Below, in pieces: positions 7,225-13,543 of a stretch of 15,352 nt of DNA; within the stretch, counting starts at the first letter, position 1; the number at the start of each line of letters is the position of its first letter. Made by a program: the position numbers and the translations under genes. Origin of the DNA: an uncultured Lachnospiraceae bacterium (GTDB lineage: Bacteria > Bacillota > Clostridia > Lachnospirales > Lachnospiraceae); the NCBI GenBank assembly GCA_902489925.1, contig CABUBX010000035.1:1-15352 (forward strand), given 5' to 3'. The notes under the pieces are model-generated. The model saw only the letters and a list, made by a program, of their open reading frames with translations. It was not told where the DNA came from and ran no database searches.

Positions 7225-7704
7225 CTAAAGTTCTTGACATATTTCGCCAAATTCTCCCCGGACAACAGCCGCAAGCTCTATCGAATTTACTTTAAGCGAT
7301 GAACCGATTCTCCCACCGCTGACAACAATCTTTTCAAAGCCTTTGGCGCTTTCATCAAAAACTGTTCTAAATTGTTTCTTCATTCCAATCGGACTGCAGC
7401 CGCCTCGAATATAGCCCGTAATTTTCAAAATATCCCTGACATGAATCATCTCTACGGACTTTTCGCCAACTGCTTTAGCTGCCCGCTTCAAATCAAGCGC
7501 CTTTGCAATCGGAATTACAAACACATAGAAGCTTCCGCTTTTCCCCTCTGTCACCAGCGTCTTAAACGACTGTTCGTAAGGGATACCGCATATATCCGCT
7601 GTTTTAAGACCATCGACAAATTCATCACATTCATACTGTATGACTTCATAAGTGATTTTATGCCTGTCCAAAAACCGCATCGCATTTGTTTTTACTTCTT
7701 TCAC
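7225..7704 (-). CDS. ybaK: Cys-tRNA(Pro)/Cys-tRNA(Cys) deacylase YbaK/EbsC family
   Basis: A 159-residue editing-domain protein, normal length for YbaK. KTNAMRFLD near the N-terminus, the catalytic-type lysine in FKTLV (Lys48), GGCSPIGMKK at 101-110 and SGGRIGSSLKV at 129-139 are the family blocks. These proteins hydrolyse misacylated Cys-tRNA(Pro) in trans to protect translation fidelity. The start is a GTG at 7704, because AGGAG lies about 10 bases upstream and the family's KTNAM stretch would be lost from an ATG at 7680. It begins 6 bp after the membrane-protein gene ends, and that stop codon lies within the ribosome-site region, so the two are likely translated together. Confidence 0.93.
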   Translation of the reverse strand: MKEVKTNAMRFLDRHKITYEVIQYECDEFVDGLKTADICGIPYEQSFKTLVTEGKSGSFYVFVIPIAKALDLKRAAKAVGEKSVEMIHVRDILKITGYIRGGCSPIGMKKQFRTVFDESAKGFEKIVVSGGRIGSSLKVNSIELAAVVRGEFGEICQEL

Positions 7705-7710
7705 AAAAAA

Positions 7711-8622
7711 TCATCTCCTGTCTTTCTTTTTCCTTTCATGTCTGATTTTAATATCACGGCGGATATCATCAAGAACATCACCAAATTTTCCCGAAGCCGC
7801 ATACGGATTATCCTTTAACAGGCGGCGAATGAAAAATGCTTTCGATTTTGACATACGGGCATAGACTTCCTCCCTTGCCGCACGCCACTTAAACTCAGCC
7901 TCCTCTTTGGCTTCATTCCAGCGTCCATTCGCTTTCTCCTTGGCCTCATTCCAGCGTTCATTGGCTTCTTCCTTAGCAGCATCCCATCTAAGCTCTGCCT
8001 CCTCTTTAGCCGCACTGATTTTTTCTGAAATTTCATCGCTGCGCTGTTCAAGCTGCTGACGGAATGCCTCCGCCTGCGCCCTGAGTGCAGAAAGCTTTTC
8101 CAAAAGCTTTCTCAAATCCCATGCCGCCTTGAAGGATACAACAAAGTCCGAAACAAAGAAAACAGAAACGATAGCCACAAGTGTTATGTCAAGCCACATT
8201 GGCATTGATAAAACCATTTTCTCAATCGGCTCATGAATCACTTCTGTTAAAAGTATGGACAAAAAACCCCATGCGATTGATGAGGACAGGCATATGTACC
8301 CTTTGAAATTAAATTTCTGATTACTGTAATCCCAATATTTTACTTTAAACAGGGATTCCATCACAGCACCGGTTACAAGCTCTAAAAGTGTTGCCGAAAG
8401 CATGCCAAAAAGCCAGACAAGCCATATTTGATGACGCACCGGTATTGTTACAATAAGGATAGCAACTGCCCCTGAGCCATAAATCGGAAGCATTGGAAGT
8501 TTTAAAAATCCCCTGTTGACAAAATGTCTCTGTTTAAGAGATACATATGTCGACTCAAAACACCAGCCAAAAAAGCAGTAAATGTAAAAAAATGTGAGCC
8601 ATTGCAATAGACTATAGGACAT
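7711..8622 (-). CDS. CmpB-like putative ABC-transporter-type membrane protein with hendecad coiled-coil tail
   Basis: A 303-residue protein. About five hydrophobic segments occupy residues 6-22, 45-62, 66-87, 106-128 and 143-164. The stretches FFGWCFESTYVSLKQRHFVN and GFLKLPMLPIYGSGA match the poorly characterised PF06541 'putative ABC transporter type IV/CmpB' family, whose function is not established. After residue 170 comes a long charged helix with five 11-residue repeats (201-255) and a basic C-terminus ending RHERKKKDRR; the tail is unusual for the family as I know it. The ATG at 8622 has GGAGGTGA with GGAGG 7 bases upstream. An in-frame start at 8706 would read through the fba terminator and is rejected. 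It is followed 6 bp later by ybaK. No promoter fits between the fba terminator and this gene. Confidence 0.8.
   Translation of the reverse strand: MSYSLLQWLTFFYIYCFFGWCFESTYVSLKQRHFVNRGFLKLPMLPIYGSGAVAILIVTIPVRHQIWLVWLFGMLSATLLELVTGAVMESLFKVKYWDYSNQKFNFKGYICLSSSIAWGFLSILLTEVIHEPIEKMVLSMPMWLDITLVAIVSVFFVSDFVVSFKAAWDLRKLLEKLSALRAQAEAFRQQLEQRSDEISEKISAAKEEAELRWDAAKEEANERWNEAKEKANGRWNEAKEEAEFKWRAAREEVYARMSKSKAFFIRRLLKDNPYAASGKFGDVLDDIRRDIKIRHERKKKDRR
7858..8022 (-). repeat. Five 33-bp coding repeats encoding 11-residue (hendecad) helical units
   Basis: Within the CmpB-like gene, the consecutive units KISAAKEEAEL, RWDAAKEEANE, RWNEAKEKANG, RWNEAKEEAEF and KWRAAREEVYA align without gaps. Each carries an aromatic residue at position 2 in four of the five units, Ala at positions 4 or 5 and alternating Lys/Glu pairs. 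This is a hendecad pattern typical of right-handed coiled coils or of long amphipathic helices. The matching DNA shows near-repeats such as TGGCTTCATTCCAGCG and TGGCCTCATTCCAGCG, indicating growth by 33-bp duplication. Confidence 0.85.
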
Positions 8623-8641
8623 ACCTTCACCTCCATAAATC

Positions 8642-8690
8642 AAAAATCCCGAAATCTCATTCGAGATTTCGGGAAAACGGCACACTGCCG
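8642..8690 (-). terminator. Tandem hairpin terminator after fba
   Basis: On the minus strand a first small hairpin (CGGCA/TGCCG, 8678-8690) is followed by TTTT. A second, strong 12-bp stem follows, formed by TCCCGAAATCTC (8647-8658) and GAGATTTCGGGA (8663-8674) with a 4-base loop, then TTTTT (8642-8646). The second is a textbook intrinsic terminator. It ends only 20 bases before the start codon of the downstream membrane-protein gene, so it also acts as an attenuator on that gene. Confidence 0.88.
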
Positions 8691-8702
8691 CCAACGTCAG
8701 TT

Positions 8703-9566
8703 TCACGCTTTGTTTACTGAACCGAATAATTCCATTTTTTCTTTAACTGTCGCTTTGATAGCTTCAAAACCAGGCGCTAAAAGCTTACGAGGGTCAAATC
8801 CCTTGCCTTCAAGGTCCTTGCCTGCTTCAACATATTTACGTGTTGCATCAGCAAATGCAAGCTGGCACTCTGTATTTACATTGATTTTAGCAACGCCGAG
8901 AGAAATTGCCTTTTTAATCATATCTTCAGGAATACCTGTACCGCCGTGAAGAACTAAAGGCATATCACCTGTTAAAGCCTGAATTGCATCTAATGTCTCA
9001 AAGCTTAAGCCCTGCCAGTTTGCCGGATACTTTCCGTGGATATTGCCGATACCTGCTGCTAACATTGTAACACCTAAATCAGCAACCGCTTTACACTCGT
9101 TCGGGTCTGCGCACTCGCCGGCACCAACAACACCGTCTTCCTCGCCGCCGATTGATCCAACTTCTGCCTCAAGAGACATTCCTTTTTCAGCACAAATTGC
9201 AACTAACTCTTTTGTCTTTGCAACGTTTTCTTCGATTGGGTAATGAGAACCATCGAACATGATTGAAGAAAATCCTGCTTCAACACACTTTAAGCATCCT
9301 TCAAATGAACCGTGGTCAAGATGAAGTGCTACAGGTACAGTAATGTTTAATTCTTCTAACATACCGTTCACCATACCTACAACAGTCTTATAGCCTGTCA
9401 TGTATTTTCCTGCGCCCTCTGAAACACCTAAAATAACAGGAGAGTTTAATTCCTGAGCTGTTAAAAGGATTGCCTTTGTCCACTCAAGGTTGTTGATATT
9501 AAACTGGCCTACTGCATAATGTCCTGCTTTTGCTTTGTTTAACATATCTTTTGCTGATACTAACAT
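8703..9566 (-). CDS. fba: Fructose-1,6-bisphosphate aldolase, class II
   Basis: A 287-residue zinc-dependent aldolase, the usual length of the FbaA/GatY group. LHLDHG at 81-86 supplies the catalytic Asp84 and zinc ligand His85. EAEVGSIGGEEDG near 133-145, GIGNIHGKYP with His177 and VLHGGTGIP with His207 complete the metal and phosphate sites, and KINVNTECQ is the C-terminal phosphate loop. It cleaves fructose-1,6-bisphosphate into DHAP and glyceraldehyde-3-phosphate in glycolysis, and the reverse in gluconeogenesis. The tagatose-bisphosphate aldolases share these motifs, but the flanking genes give no sugar-alcohol pathway, so glycolysis is preferred. The ATG at 9566 has GGAGG 8 bases upstream. 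It has its own probable promoter and a strong terminator. Confidence 0.94.
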   Translation of the reverse strand: MLVSAKDMLNKAKAGHYAVGQFNINNLEWTKAILLTAQELNSPVILGVSEGAGKYMTGYKTVVGMVNGMLEELNITVPVALHLDHGSFEGCLKCVEAGFSSIMFDGSHYPIEENVAKTKELVAICAEKGMSLEAEVGSIGGEEDGVVGAGECADPNECKAVADLGVTMLAAGIGNIHGKYPANWQGLSFETLDAIQALTGDMPLVLHGGTGIPEDMIKKAISLGVAKINVNTECQLAFADATRKYVEAGKDLEGKGFDPRKLLAPGFEAIKATVKEKMELFGSVNKA

Positions 9567-9628
9567 GATTTATTCCTCCATATAATTTAATTTGTATAAA
9601 TCGCGGGCATCTGCCCTGTATCGACTTT

Positions 9629-9674
9629 ATTATAGCTCATTTTTTTCAAAAAATAAACATAACTTCGTTTATTT
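9629..9674 (-). promoter_or_regulatory. Probable fba promoter with overlapping 8-bp inverted repeat
   Basis: TATAAT on the minus strand (9629-9634) is a perfect -10 box. The region 17 bp upstream has only a poor -35 (TTTATT). Across that -35 position lies an inverted repeat, AAATAAAC (9651-9658) and GTTTATTT (9667-9674), with an 8-bp spacer; this could bind an activator or a repressor. A short GGGC/GCCC hairpin lies in the leader near 9604-9615. The weak -35 makes an activator plausible, but that is inference. Confidence 0.55.
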
Positions 9675-9712
9675 CTATCAATTTGTGAAATTTTTGTCGA
9701 TTTCACCGAATT

Positions 9713-10339
9713 TTAATGTCTTATCTTTAAATCTATATAATTTTTGATGAACTCCGCAGTCTTATCAACACCTAAGACACTTGTATCTACAGACAAATCA
9801 TAACTGCTGCATGCGCCCCAATCCTTGCCTGCATAATAACCGTAATAGCTCTCCCGCTTCTTATCTGTTGAATTGATTTTCTTTGTCGCTTCTTTCTCAG
9901 TCATATGATAAAGGCGGCATATACGCTCAACTCTCTTTGCCATAGGCGCACAGACATAAATCCTTGCCACATTCGGCTCATCCCGCAAAATATATTCCCC
10001 GCAGCGCCCGATAAGCACAAAGGATTCTTTTTTTGCCAAATCTCTGATAACTTCTGCCTGAATATTAAATAAACGGTCACTGGATAGTGTATTGTCAAGC
10101 GGATTCATCGCATTTGTCATGGAAAATGTATTCATCGCCAAAGCGTATAAAAAACTGTCGGTCGGTTTCTCGTCAACTTTTTCAAAGTAATCCTTACGAA
10201 TACCACTCTTTTCTGCTGCCATCTTAGGAATCTCGCTGTCATAAATCTTTATTCCCAAAAGATTTGCCAACTTTGTTCCGACTTCCTTACCTCCGCTGCC
10301 ATATTGACGGTTTATTGTGATAATAAGATTACCTGCCAT
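9713..10339 (-). CDS. Cytidylate-kinase-like family protein (Cytidylate_kin2 type), paralogue 2
   Basis: A 208-residue paralogue of the protein at 478-1131, alignable almost end to end. LIITINRQYGSGGKEVGTKL (residues 5-24) is the modified P-loop, with Glu after the Lys where paralogue 1 has Thr. LIGRCGEYIL lies at about 109-118, and RESYYGYYAGKDW with SYDLSVDTS forms the C-terminal block. Such proteins are annotated as cytidylate-kinase-like, with no proven substrate. The ATG at 10339 has GGAGG 7 bases upstream; a longer reading from 10357 would include that ribosome site as coding. It has its own extended -10 promoter within the end of the preceding gene. A 146-bp gap with the fba promoter follows, so it may be monocistronic or share read-through with fba. 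Confidence 0.85.
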   Translation of the reverse strand: MAGNLIITINRQYGSGGKEVGTKLANLLGIKIYDSEIPKMAAEKSGIRKDYFEKVDEKPTDSFLYALAMNTFSMTNAMNPLDNTLSSDRLFNIQAEVIRDLAKKESFVLIGRCGEYILRDEPNVARIYVCAPMAKRVERICRLYHMTEKEATKKINSTDKKRESYYGYYAGKDWGACSSYDLSVDTSVLGVDKTAEFIKNYIDLKIRH

Positions 10340-10390
10340 ATTAATTCCTCCCAACATGCCGTGATATTTTCACGCATTCTTTTTCAGCTA

Positions 10391-10419
10391 ATTATATCAC
10401 ATTTTTCAATTTTTTCCAA
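10391..10419 (-). promoter_or_regulatory. Extended -10 promoter for the second kinase-like gene
   Basis: On the minus strand TTGGAA (10414-10419, four of six matches) and TATAAT (10391-10396) are 17 bp apart, and TGA directly precedes the -10. It overlaps the last codons of the DUF1934 gene. The leader contains a small CGTGA/TCACG hairpin at 10360-10374 just before the ribosome site. Confidence 0.7.
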
Positions 10420-10858
10420 GCAAATGAAAAGACTTATCTTCTTTTGATTTTATATTGACCGTAATTTCACAATCTGAAAGGTGATTTTCATTAACCTCCA
10501 GCGCATAATTAATCTTTGCTTCAATATTCAAATCATCCTCGCGGTAATCAATATTTGTCGTATGGATACCGATAAGAAATTGACCAACCGGTGTTGTATA
10601 GTAAGTCATGTTTTTTTTATCCGTCTCAAAAACCATATGGGTACTCTGCGGACCTTTTCGTATGACTTCCACACAATTATTCCCTATTTTAATGATATTT
10701 TTAACTTCCTCACCGCTCTCGGGCATCATATCGTCATAAAGAACATAATGCTTGCCGTTTTTGAAAAAATAATCGGCACCTGTAATGACCTCAACAGGCT
10801 CATCTCCGCCTGTATCAAACTGAAAACCGCAAATTGATAAAATGACATCCTTCGTCAT
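10406..10858 (-). CDS. DUF1934 (YwiB-like) beta-barrel protein
   Basis: A 150-residue soluble protein. VEVITGADYFFKNGKHYVLY, the central STHMVFETDKKNMTYYTTPV block with GQFLIGIHT, and a C-terminal strand pattern INYALEVNENHLSDCEITVNI match the DUF1934/YwiB family, predicted to adopt a calycin-like beta barrel. The biochemical role is unknown. The ATG at 10858 has AGAGG 6 bases upstream and the gene lies 21 bp after murI, so it is probably the last gene of the ddl-murI operon. The association with cell-wall precursor genes is suggestive only. The symbol is left blank because orthology to B. subtilis ywiB rests on family resemblance. Confidence 0.8.
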   Translation of the reverse strand: MTKDVILSICGFQFDTGGDEPVEVITGADYFFKNGKHYVLYDDMMPESGEEVKNIIKIGNNCVEVIRKGPQSTHMVFETDKKNMTYYTTPVGQFLIGIHTTNIDYREDDLNIEAKINYALEVNENHLSDCEITVNIKSKEDKSFHLLGKN

Positions 10859-10879
10859 AAAATCCTCTCTTTTCTAATA

Positions 10880-11686
10880 TTAATACTCCTCAATCGGCAC
10901 AAGCTTTGTCTCAACAAGCTCTACCGGAAGAATTGAATTTGCAAATGAACTGAATTTTTCTGCGCCGTCACTGACATAAAAACGATATTGCGGCTCACCG
11001 CTGTCTCTGTAGATGCCCTTTTCCTGAAGAAGACTGCGAAGACTGATGGCCGTCTCATACGCCGGATTGACAAGCTGTACCTGCGCTCCCGCAATTTTTC
11101 GTATTGTACTGCGGATTAAAGGATAATGCGTGCATCCAAGCACAAGCGTATCCACCCCCAATGCAATCAGGGGCTTAATGTAGCGGGCAGCCATCTCATC
11201 CGTCACCGAATCTTCCAGCATTCCCTCCTCCACAAGGGGCACAAATAAGGGACAGGCTTTCCCGATAACCTGAAACGCCGGGTTATACCGATGAAGCACT
11301 TCTGTATAAATACCGCTGTTTACCGTTCCAATCGTTCCCAAAATACCGATATGACCATTCTTGGTTGCCTCAGCCGCAGCTTTTGCCCCCGGTAAGACAA
11401 CACCCATCACCGGAATATCTGTTTCCGGGGCTACCGTATCCAGCGCATAGGCGCTGGCCGTATTGCAGGCAATAACAATTGCCTTCACTTTTTTAGTTTT
11501 CAAAAAATGAATAATCTGCCTTGAATAATCAATCACTATATTTTTAGACTTGTTTCCGTAAGGCACTCTTGCTGTATCTCCAAAATAGACTACATTCTCA
11601 TTAGGAAGCTGGCGGATAATTTCTCTTACAACCGTAAGACCGCCGACACCCGAATCGAACACACCAATCGGTGCTTCTCTATCCAC
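10880..11686 (-). CDS. murI: Glutamate racemase
   Basis: A 268-residue cofactor-independent racemase that converts L-Glu to D-Glu for peptidoglycan stem peptides in the cytosol. IGVFDSGVGGLTV at 7-19 provides the catalytic Asp11. The two acid-base cysteines sit in IACNTAS (Cys74) and LGCTHYPL (Cys185); YFGDTARVPYG is also conserved. The start is a GTG at 11686 with AGGAGG 7 bases upstream. That ribosome site overlaps the TAG stop of ddl, so translation is likely coupled. All catalytic residues are present and the length is normal. Confidence 0.95.
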   Translation of the reverse strand: MDREAPIGVFDSGVGGLTVVREIIRQLPNENVVYFGDTARVPYGNKSKNIVIDYSRQIIHFLKTKKVKAIVIACNTASAYALDTVAPETDIPVMGVVLPGAKAAAEATKNGHIGILGTIGTVNSGIYTEVLHRYNPAFQVIGKACPLFVPLVEEGMLEDSVTDEMAARYIKPLIALGVDTLVLGCTHYPLIRSTIRKIAGAQVQLVNPAYETAISLRSLLQEKGIYRDSGEPQYRFYVSDGAEKFSSFANSILPVELVETKLVPIEEY

Positions 11687-11697
11687 GGAAATCCCTC

Positions 11698-12765
11698 CTA
11701 TCTTTCATACCTGTGAAATGCAAGCTCAATTAACCTATCAACAAGCGCTTCATTATCAACCCCTCTGTCCGCCCAAAGCATCGGGTACATACTGATTGAC
11801 GTAAAGCCCGGAAGTGTATTAATCTCATTAAAAATGACCTGATTTGTGCCTTTTTCCAAAAAGAAATCCACTCTCGCAAGCCCATAGCCATCAACACGTT
11901 TAAATATCTCGACAGCATCATGTCTGATTTCCTCCAAAACACCCTCCGGAAATTCAGGGTGAAGCTCTGTTCTTGAAACCGGATTGTTATATTTTGCATC
12001 ATATGTATAAAAGTCTTCTGCTGACAATACTTCGCCTACGTTTGAAGCCTCCGGCTCATAGCCGCCAAGCACCGCACATTCTACTTCACGGCCAATAATT
12101 GTCTCCTCAACAAGAATACGGATATCATGGTTGACAGCCTCCAAAAGCGCACTTTTAAGAGAATCACTGTCTGTCGCCTTATTCACACCGCAGGAAGACC
12201 CTGCCTTTGAAGGCTTTACAAATACAGGATATGAAAGCTTTGCCTCAACCCTTGCGACACAGGCATCCAAATCATGCATATCGGTATGATTAATAAGGAC
12301 AAAATCTGCCTGTCGGATGCCAAGACCATCCACAAGCAATTTTGTATAAGCCTTATCCATGGAAACACTTGACGACAGGACGCCGCAGCCGACATACGGA
12401 ATCTTTGCAAGCTCAAAAAGCCCCTGTATTGTACCGTCTTCCCCATACATTCCGTGAAGTGCCGGAAAAACAACATCTACAGGCAGCTTTTTAAGCTTAT
12501 CGCCATCTGTTACTAAAATACACTTTTCTGTTGCATCCGGTGAAAGCACAGCCTTTTTACCGCTCGTGCGCCATGTGCCGTCTGCCACAGATGAAAGATT
12601 ATCTGCTTTAAGCCAGCAGCCCTCTTTCGTAATACCGATAAGTGTTATATCATATTTTTCAGGATTCATTGCCTTAACAATTGTCTGAACGGATATGCAT
12701 GATACTTCATGTTCTGAAGACTGCCCGCCGAAAATTACAGCAACGTTTAACTTCTTACTCATCAT
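11698..12765 (-). CDS. ddl: D-alanine--D-alanine ligase
   Basis: A 355-residue ATP-grasp ligase joining two D-Ala for the UDP-MurNAc pentapeptide. Family blocks are VIFGGQSSEHEVSC (10-23), LHGMYGEDGTIQG (103-115), VKPSKAGSSCGV (183-194), the omega-loop FYTYDAKY (252-259) and FNEINTLPGFT (312-322). The Lys258-Tyr259 pair in the omega-loop is the D-Ala-D-Ala type, whereas vancomycin-resistance D-Ala-D-Lac ligases carry a different residue at the Tyr position. Two ATGs, 12765 and 12762, lie 5 and 8 bases after AGGAGG and cannot be separated by eye. It is the first gene of the ddl-murI-DUF1934 operon, with its own promoter. Confidence 0.95.
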   Translation of the reverse strand: MMSKKLNVAVIFGGQSSEHEVSCISVQTIVKAMNPEKYDITLIGITKEGCWLKADNLSSVADGTWRTSGKKAVLSPDATEKCILVTDGDKLKKLPVDVVFPALHGMYGEDGTIQGLFELAKIPYVGCGVLSSSVSMDKAYTKLLVDGLGIRQADFVLINHTDMHDLDACVARVEAKLSYPVFVKPSKAGSSCGVNKATDSDSLKSALLEAVNHDIRILVEETIIGREVECAVLGGYEPEASNVGEVLSAEDFYTYDAKYNNPVSRTELHPEFPEGVLEEIRHDAVEIFKRVDGYGLARVDFFLEKGTNQVIFNEINTLPGFTSISMYPMLWADRGVDNEALVDRLIELAFHRYER

Positions 12766-12777
12766 TTTTACCTCCTC

Positions 12778-12795
12778 AATGTGTTTTTACACATT
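12778..12795 (-). promoter_or_regulatory. Small hairpin directly before the ddl ribosome site
   Basis: AATGTGT (12778-12784) and ACACATT (12789-12795) pair over 7 bp with a 4-base loop. In the ddl leader the stem ends one base before the AGGAGG ribosome site. It may stabilise the message end or influence ribosome loading, but there is no antisense partner for the ribosome site itself, so it is not an evident switch. Confidence 0.5.
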
Positions 12796-12804
12796 AGCCA
12801 TTTT

Positions 12805-12833
12805 ATTGTACCTTAAACGCAAATAAGATTCAA
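12805..12833 (-). promoter_or_regulatory. Sigma-A promoter of the ddl-murI operon
   Basis: On the minus strand TTGAAT (12828-12833) and TACAAT (12805-12810) are separated by 17 bp, four and five of six matches to consensus. The start would be near 12798, so the ddl leader is only about 33 nt and consists mainly of the small hairpin and the ribosome site. Confidence 0.8.
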
Positions 12834-12845
12834 CCTCTACCATAT

Positions 12846-12889
12846 AAAAAAGCCGATTTCCATAGATTCAAAGGAAAATCAGCTTTTTT
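12846..12889 (-). terminator. Intrinsic terminator after spoVT
   Basis: On the minus strand AAAAAAGC (12882-12889 region) and GCTTTTTT (12846-12853 region) flank the complementary stretches GATTTTCC and GGAAATC with one mismatch and one bulge; the right-hand end is a T-run. The A-rich opposite arm makes it work in either direction. It separates spoVT from the ddl promoter. Confidence 0.82.
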
Positions 12890-12913
12890 GCCTCCACATT
12901 TTGTCTGTTTTTT

Positions 12914-13462
12914 CTACTGTTCCATCTGTCTGCCGAGAAATGCCGCGGCTGCGGCCGCAAGCTTTTGCTCAACCTCACTCATCTTATATTTTTCATCGCG
13001 GGTTGCTATAATTACTGCACCGATGGCATCACCCTCAGAAATAATCGGACAAATGGCTTCATATTGTATTGAGCCGTTCTCCTCCGGTACAATTTCAACA
13101 AAGGCTTTATCGCCCCGCCTGCAGCATACCGCACTTCTTTGATGAATCAGCCTTTCCAAATCGCGGCTCAACGGTTTGCCCAAAAAATCTTTTCGTCCCT
13201 GACCTGAAACTGCTATATGCTGGTCTCTGTCTGTAATACATACAATATGCCCGCTTGTCGCCGCCAATGCCTCTGCATACTGCTTGGCAAAGCCGCCTAA
13301 CTCTCCGATTAAAGAATATTTTTTTAAAATAATCTCACCTTCTCTGTCCGTAAAAATTTCCAGCGGGTCACCTTCTCTTATATGCAATGTCCGGCGGATT
13401 TCCTTTGGGACAACAACTCTGCCTAAATCATCAATACGCCTTACAATTCCGGTCGCTTTCAT
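12914..13462 (-). CDS. spoVT: Stage V sporulation protein T, AbrB-fold transcriptional regulator
   Basis: A 182-residue protein closely resembling B. subtilis SpoVT. The N-terminal swapped-hairpin AbrB DNA-binding domain (about 1-50) contains GIVRRIDDLGRVVVPKEIRR, IREGDPLEIF and ILKKYS. A GAF-type sensing domain follows (about 55-182) and ends FLGRQMEQ. In Bacillus it is made in the forespore and adjusts sigma-G-dependent genes; the same role here is inference. I chose the ATG at 13462, with GGAGG 8 bases upstream, because the upstream ATG at 13477 is itself the ribosome-site sequence. It shows that the organism belongs to a spore-forming lineage. It is followed by a terminator, and no terminator is visible between it and prfC upstream. 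Confidence 0.94.
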   Translation of the reverse strand: MKATGIVRRIDDLGRVVVPKEIRRTLHIREGDPLEIFTDREGEIILKKYSLIGELGGFAKQYAEALAATSGHIVCITDRDQHIAVSGQGRKDFLGKPLSRDLERLIHQRSAVCCRRGDKAFVEIVPEENGSIQYEAICPIISEGDAIGAVIIATRDEKYKMSEVEQKLAAAAAAFLGRQMEQ

Positions 13463-13502
13463 AAAAAATTCCTCCATCTACTGTACTTTCCAATGATGGA
13501 AA

Positions 13503-13531
13503 TAGTATCTGTAAATAGAGGAATTTTATAC
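13503..13531 (-). promoter_or_regulatory. Possible sigma-F/sigma-G type promoter of spoVT
   Basis: On the minus strand GTATA (13527-13531) and GATACTA (13503-13509) are 17 bp apart. GTATA fits the sigma-F -35 and GATACTA fits six of seven positions of the sigma-G -10 pattern CAWWMTA. No good sigma-A pair is seen. A 6-bp inverted repeat TTTCCA/TGGAAA at 13487-13502 lies in the leader and could be an operator. These short motifs occur by chance, so the call is tentative. Confidence 0.42.
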
Positions 13532-13543
13532 ATTTTATTTATT

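Noticed and set aside
7372..7864. Plus-strand reading frames opposite ybaK and the membrane-protein gene
   Set aside because: They are antisense shadows with no ribosome site or recognisable domain, lying over well-supported minus-strand genes.
7858..8022. 33-bp repeats as a CRISPR-like array
   Set aside because: They are in-frame coding repeats of an 11-residue helix, with no unique spacers.
8623..8706. N-terminal extension of the CmpB-like protein
   Set aside because: The extension would be the translated fba terminator; the ATG at 8622 has an excellent ribosome site.
9685..9706. GTGAAAT/ATTTCAC stem after kinase-like paralogue 2 as a terminator
   Set aside because: The stem is AT-rich with no T-run on the minus strand; too weak to list as a terminator.
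10481..10837. 118-codon plus-strand frame opposite DUF1934
   Set aside because: No ribosome site or family resemblance; the opposite-strand gene is better supported.
11698..12765. Ddl as a vancomycin-resistance-type D-Ala-D-Lac ligase
   Set aside because: The omega-loop carries the Lys-Tyr pair of ordinary D-Ala-D-Ala ligases and there are no van genes nearby.
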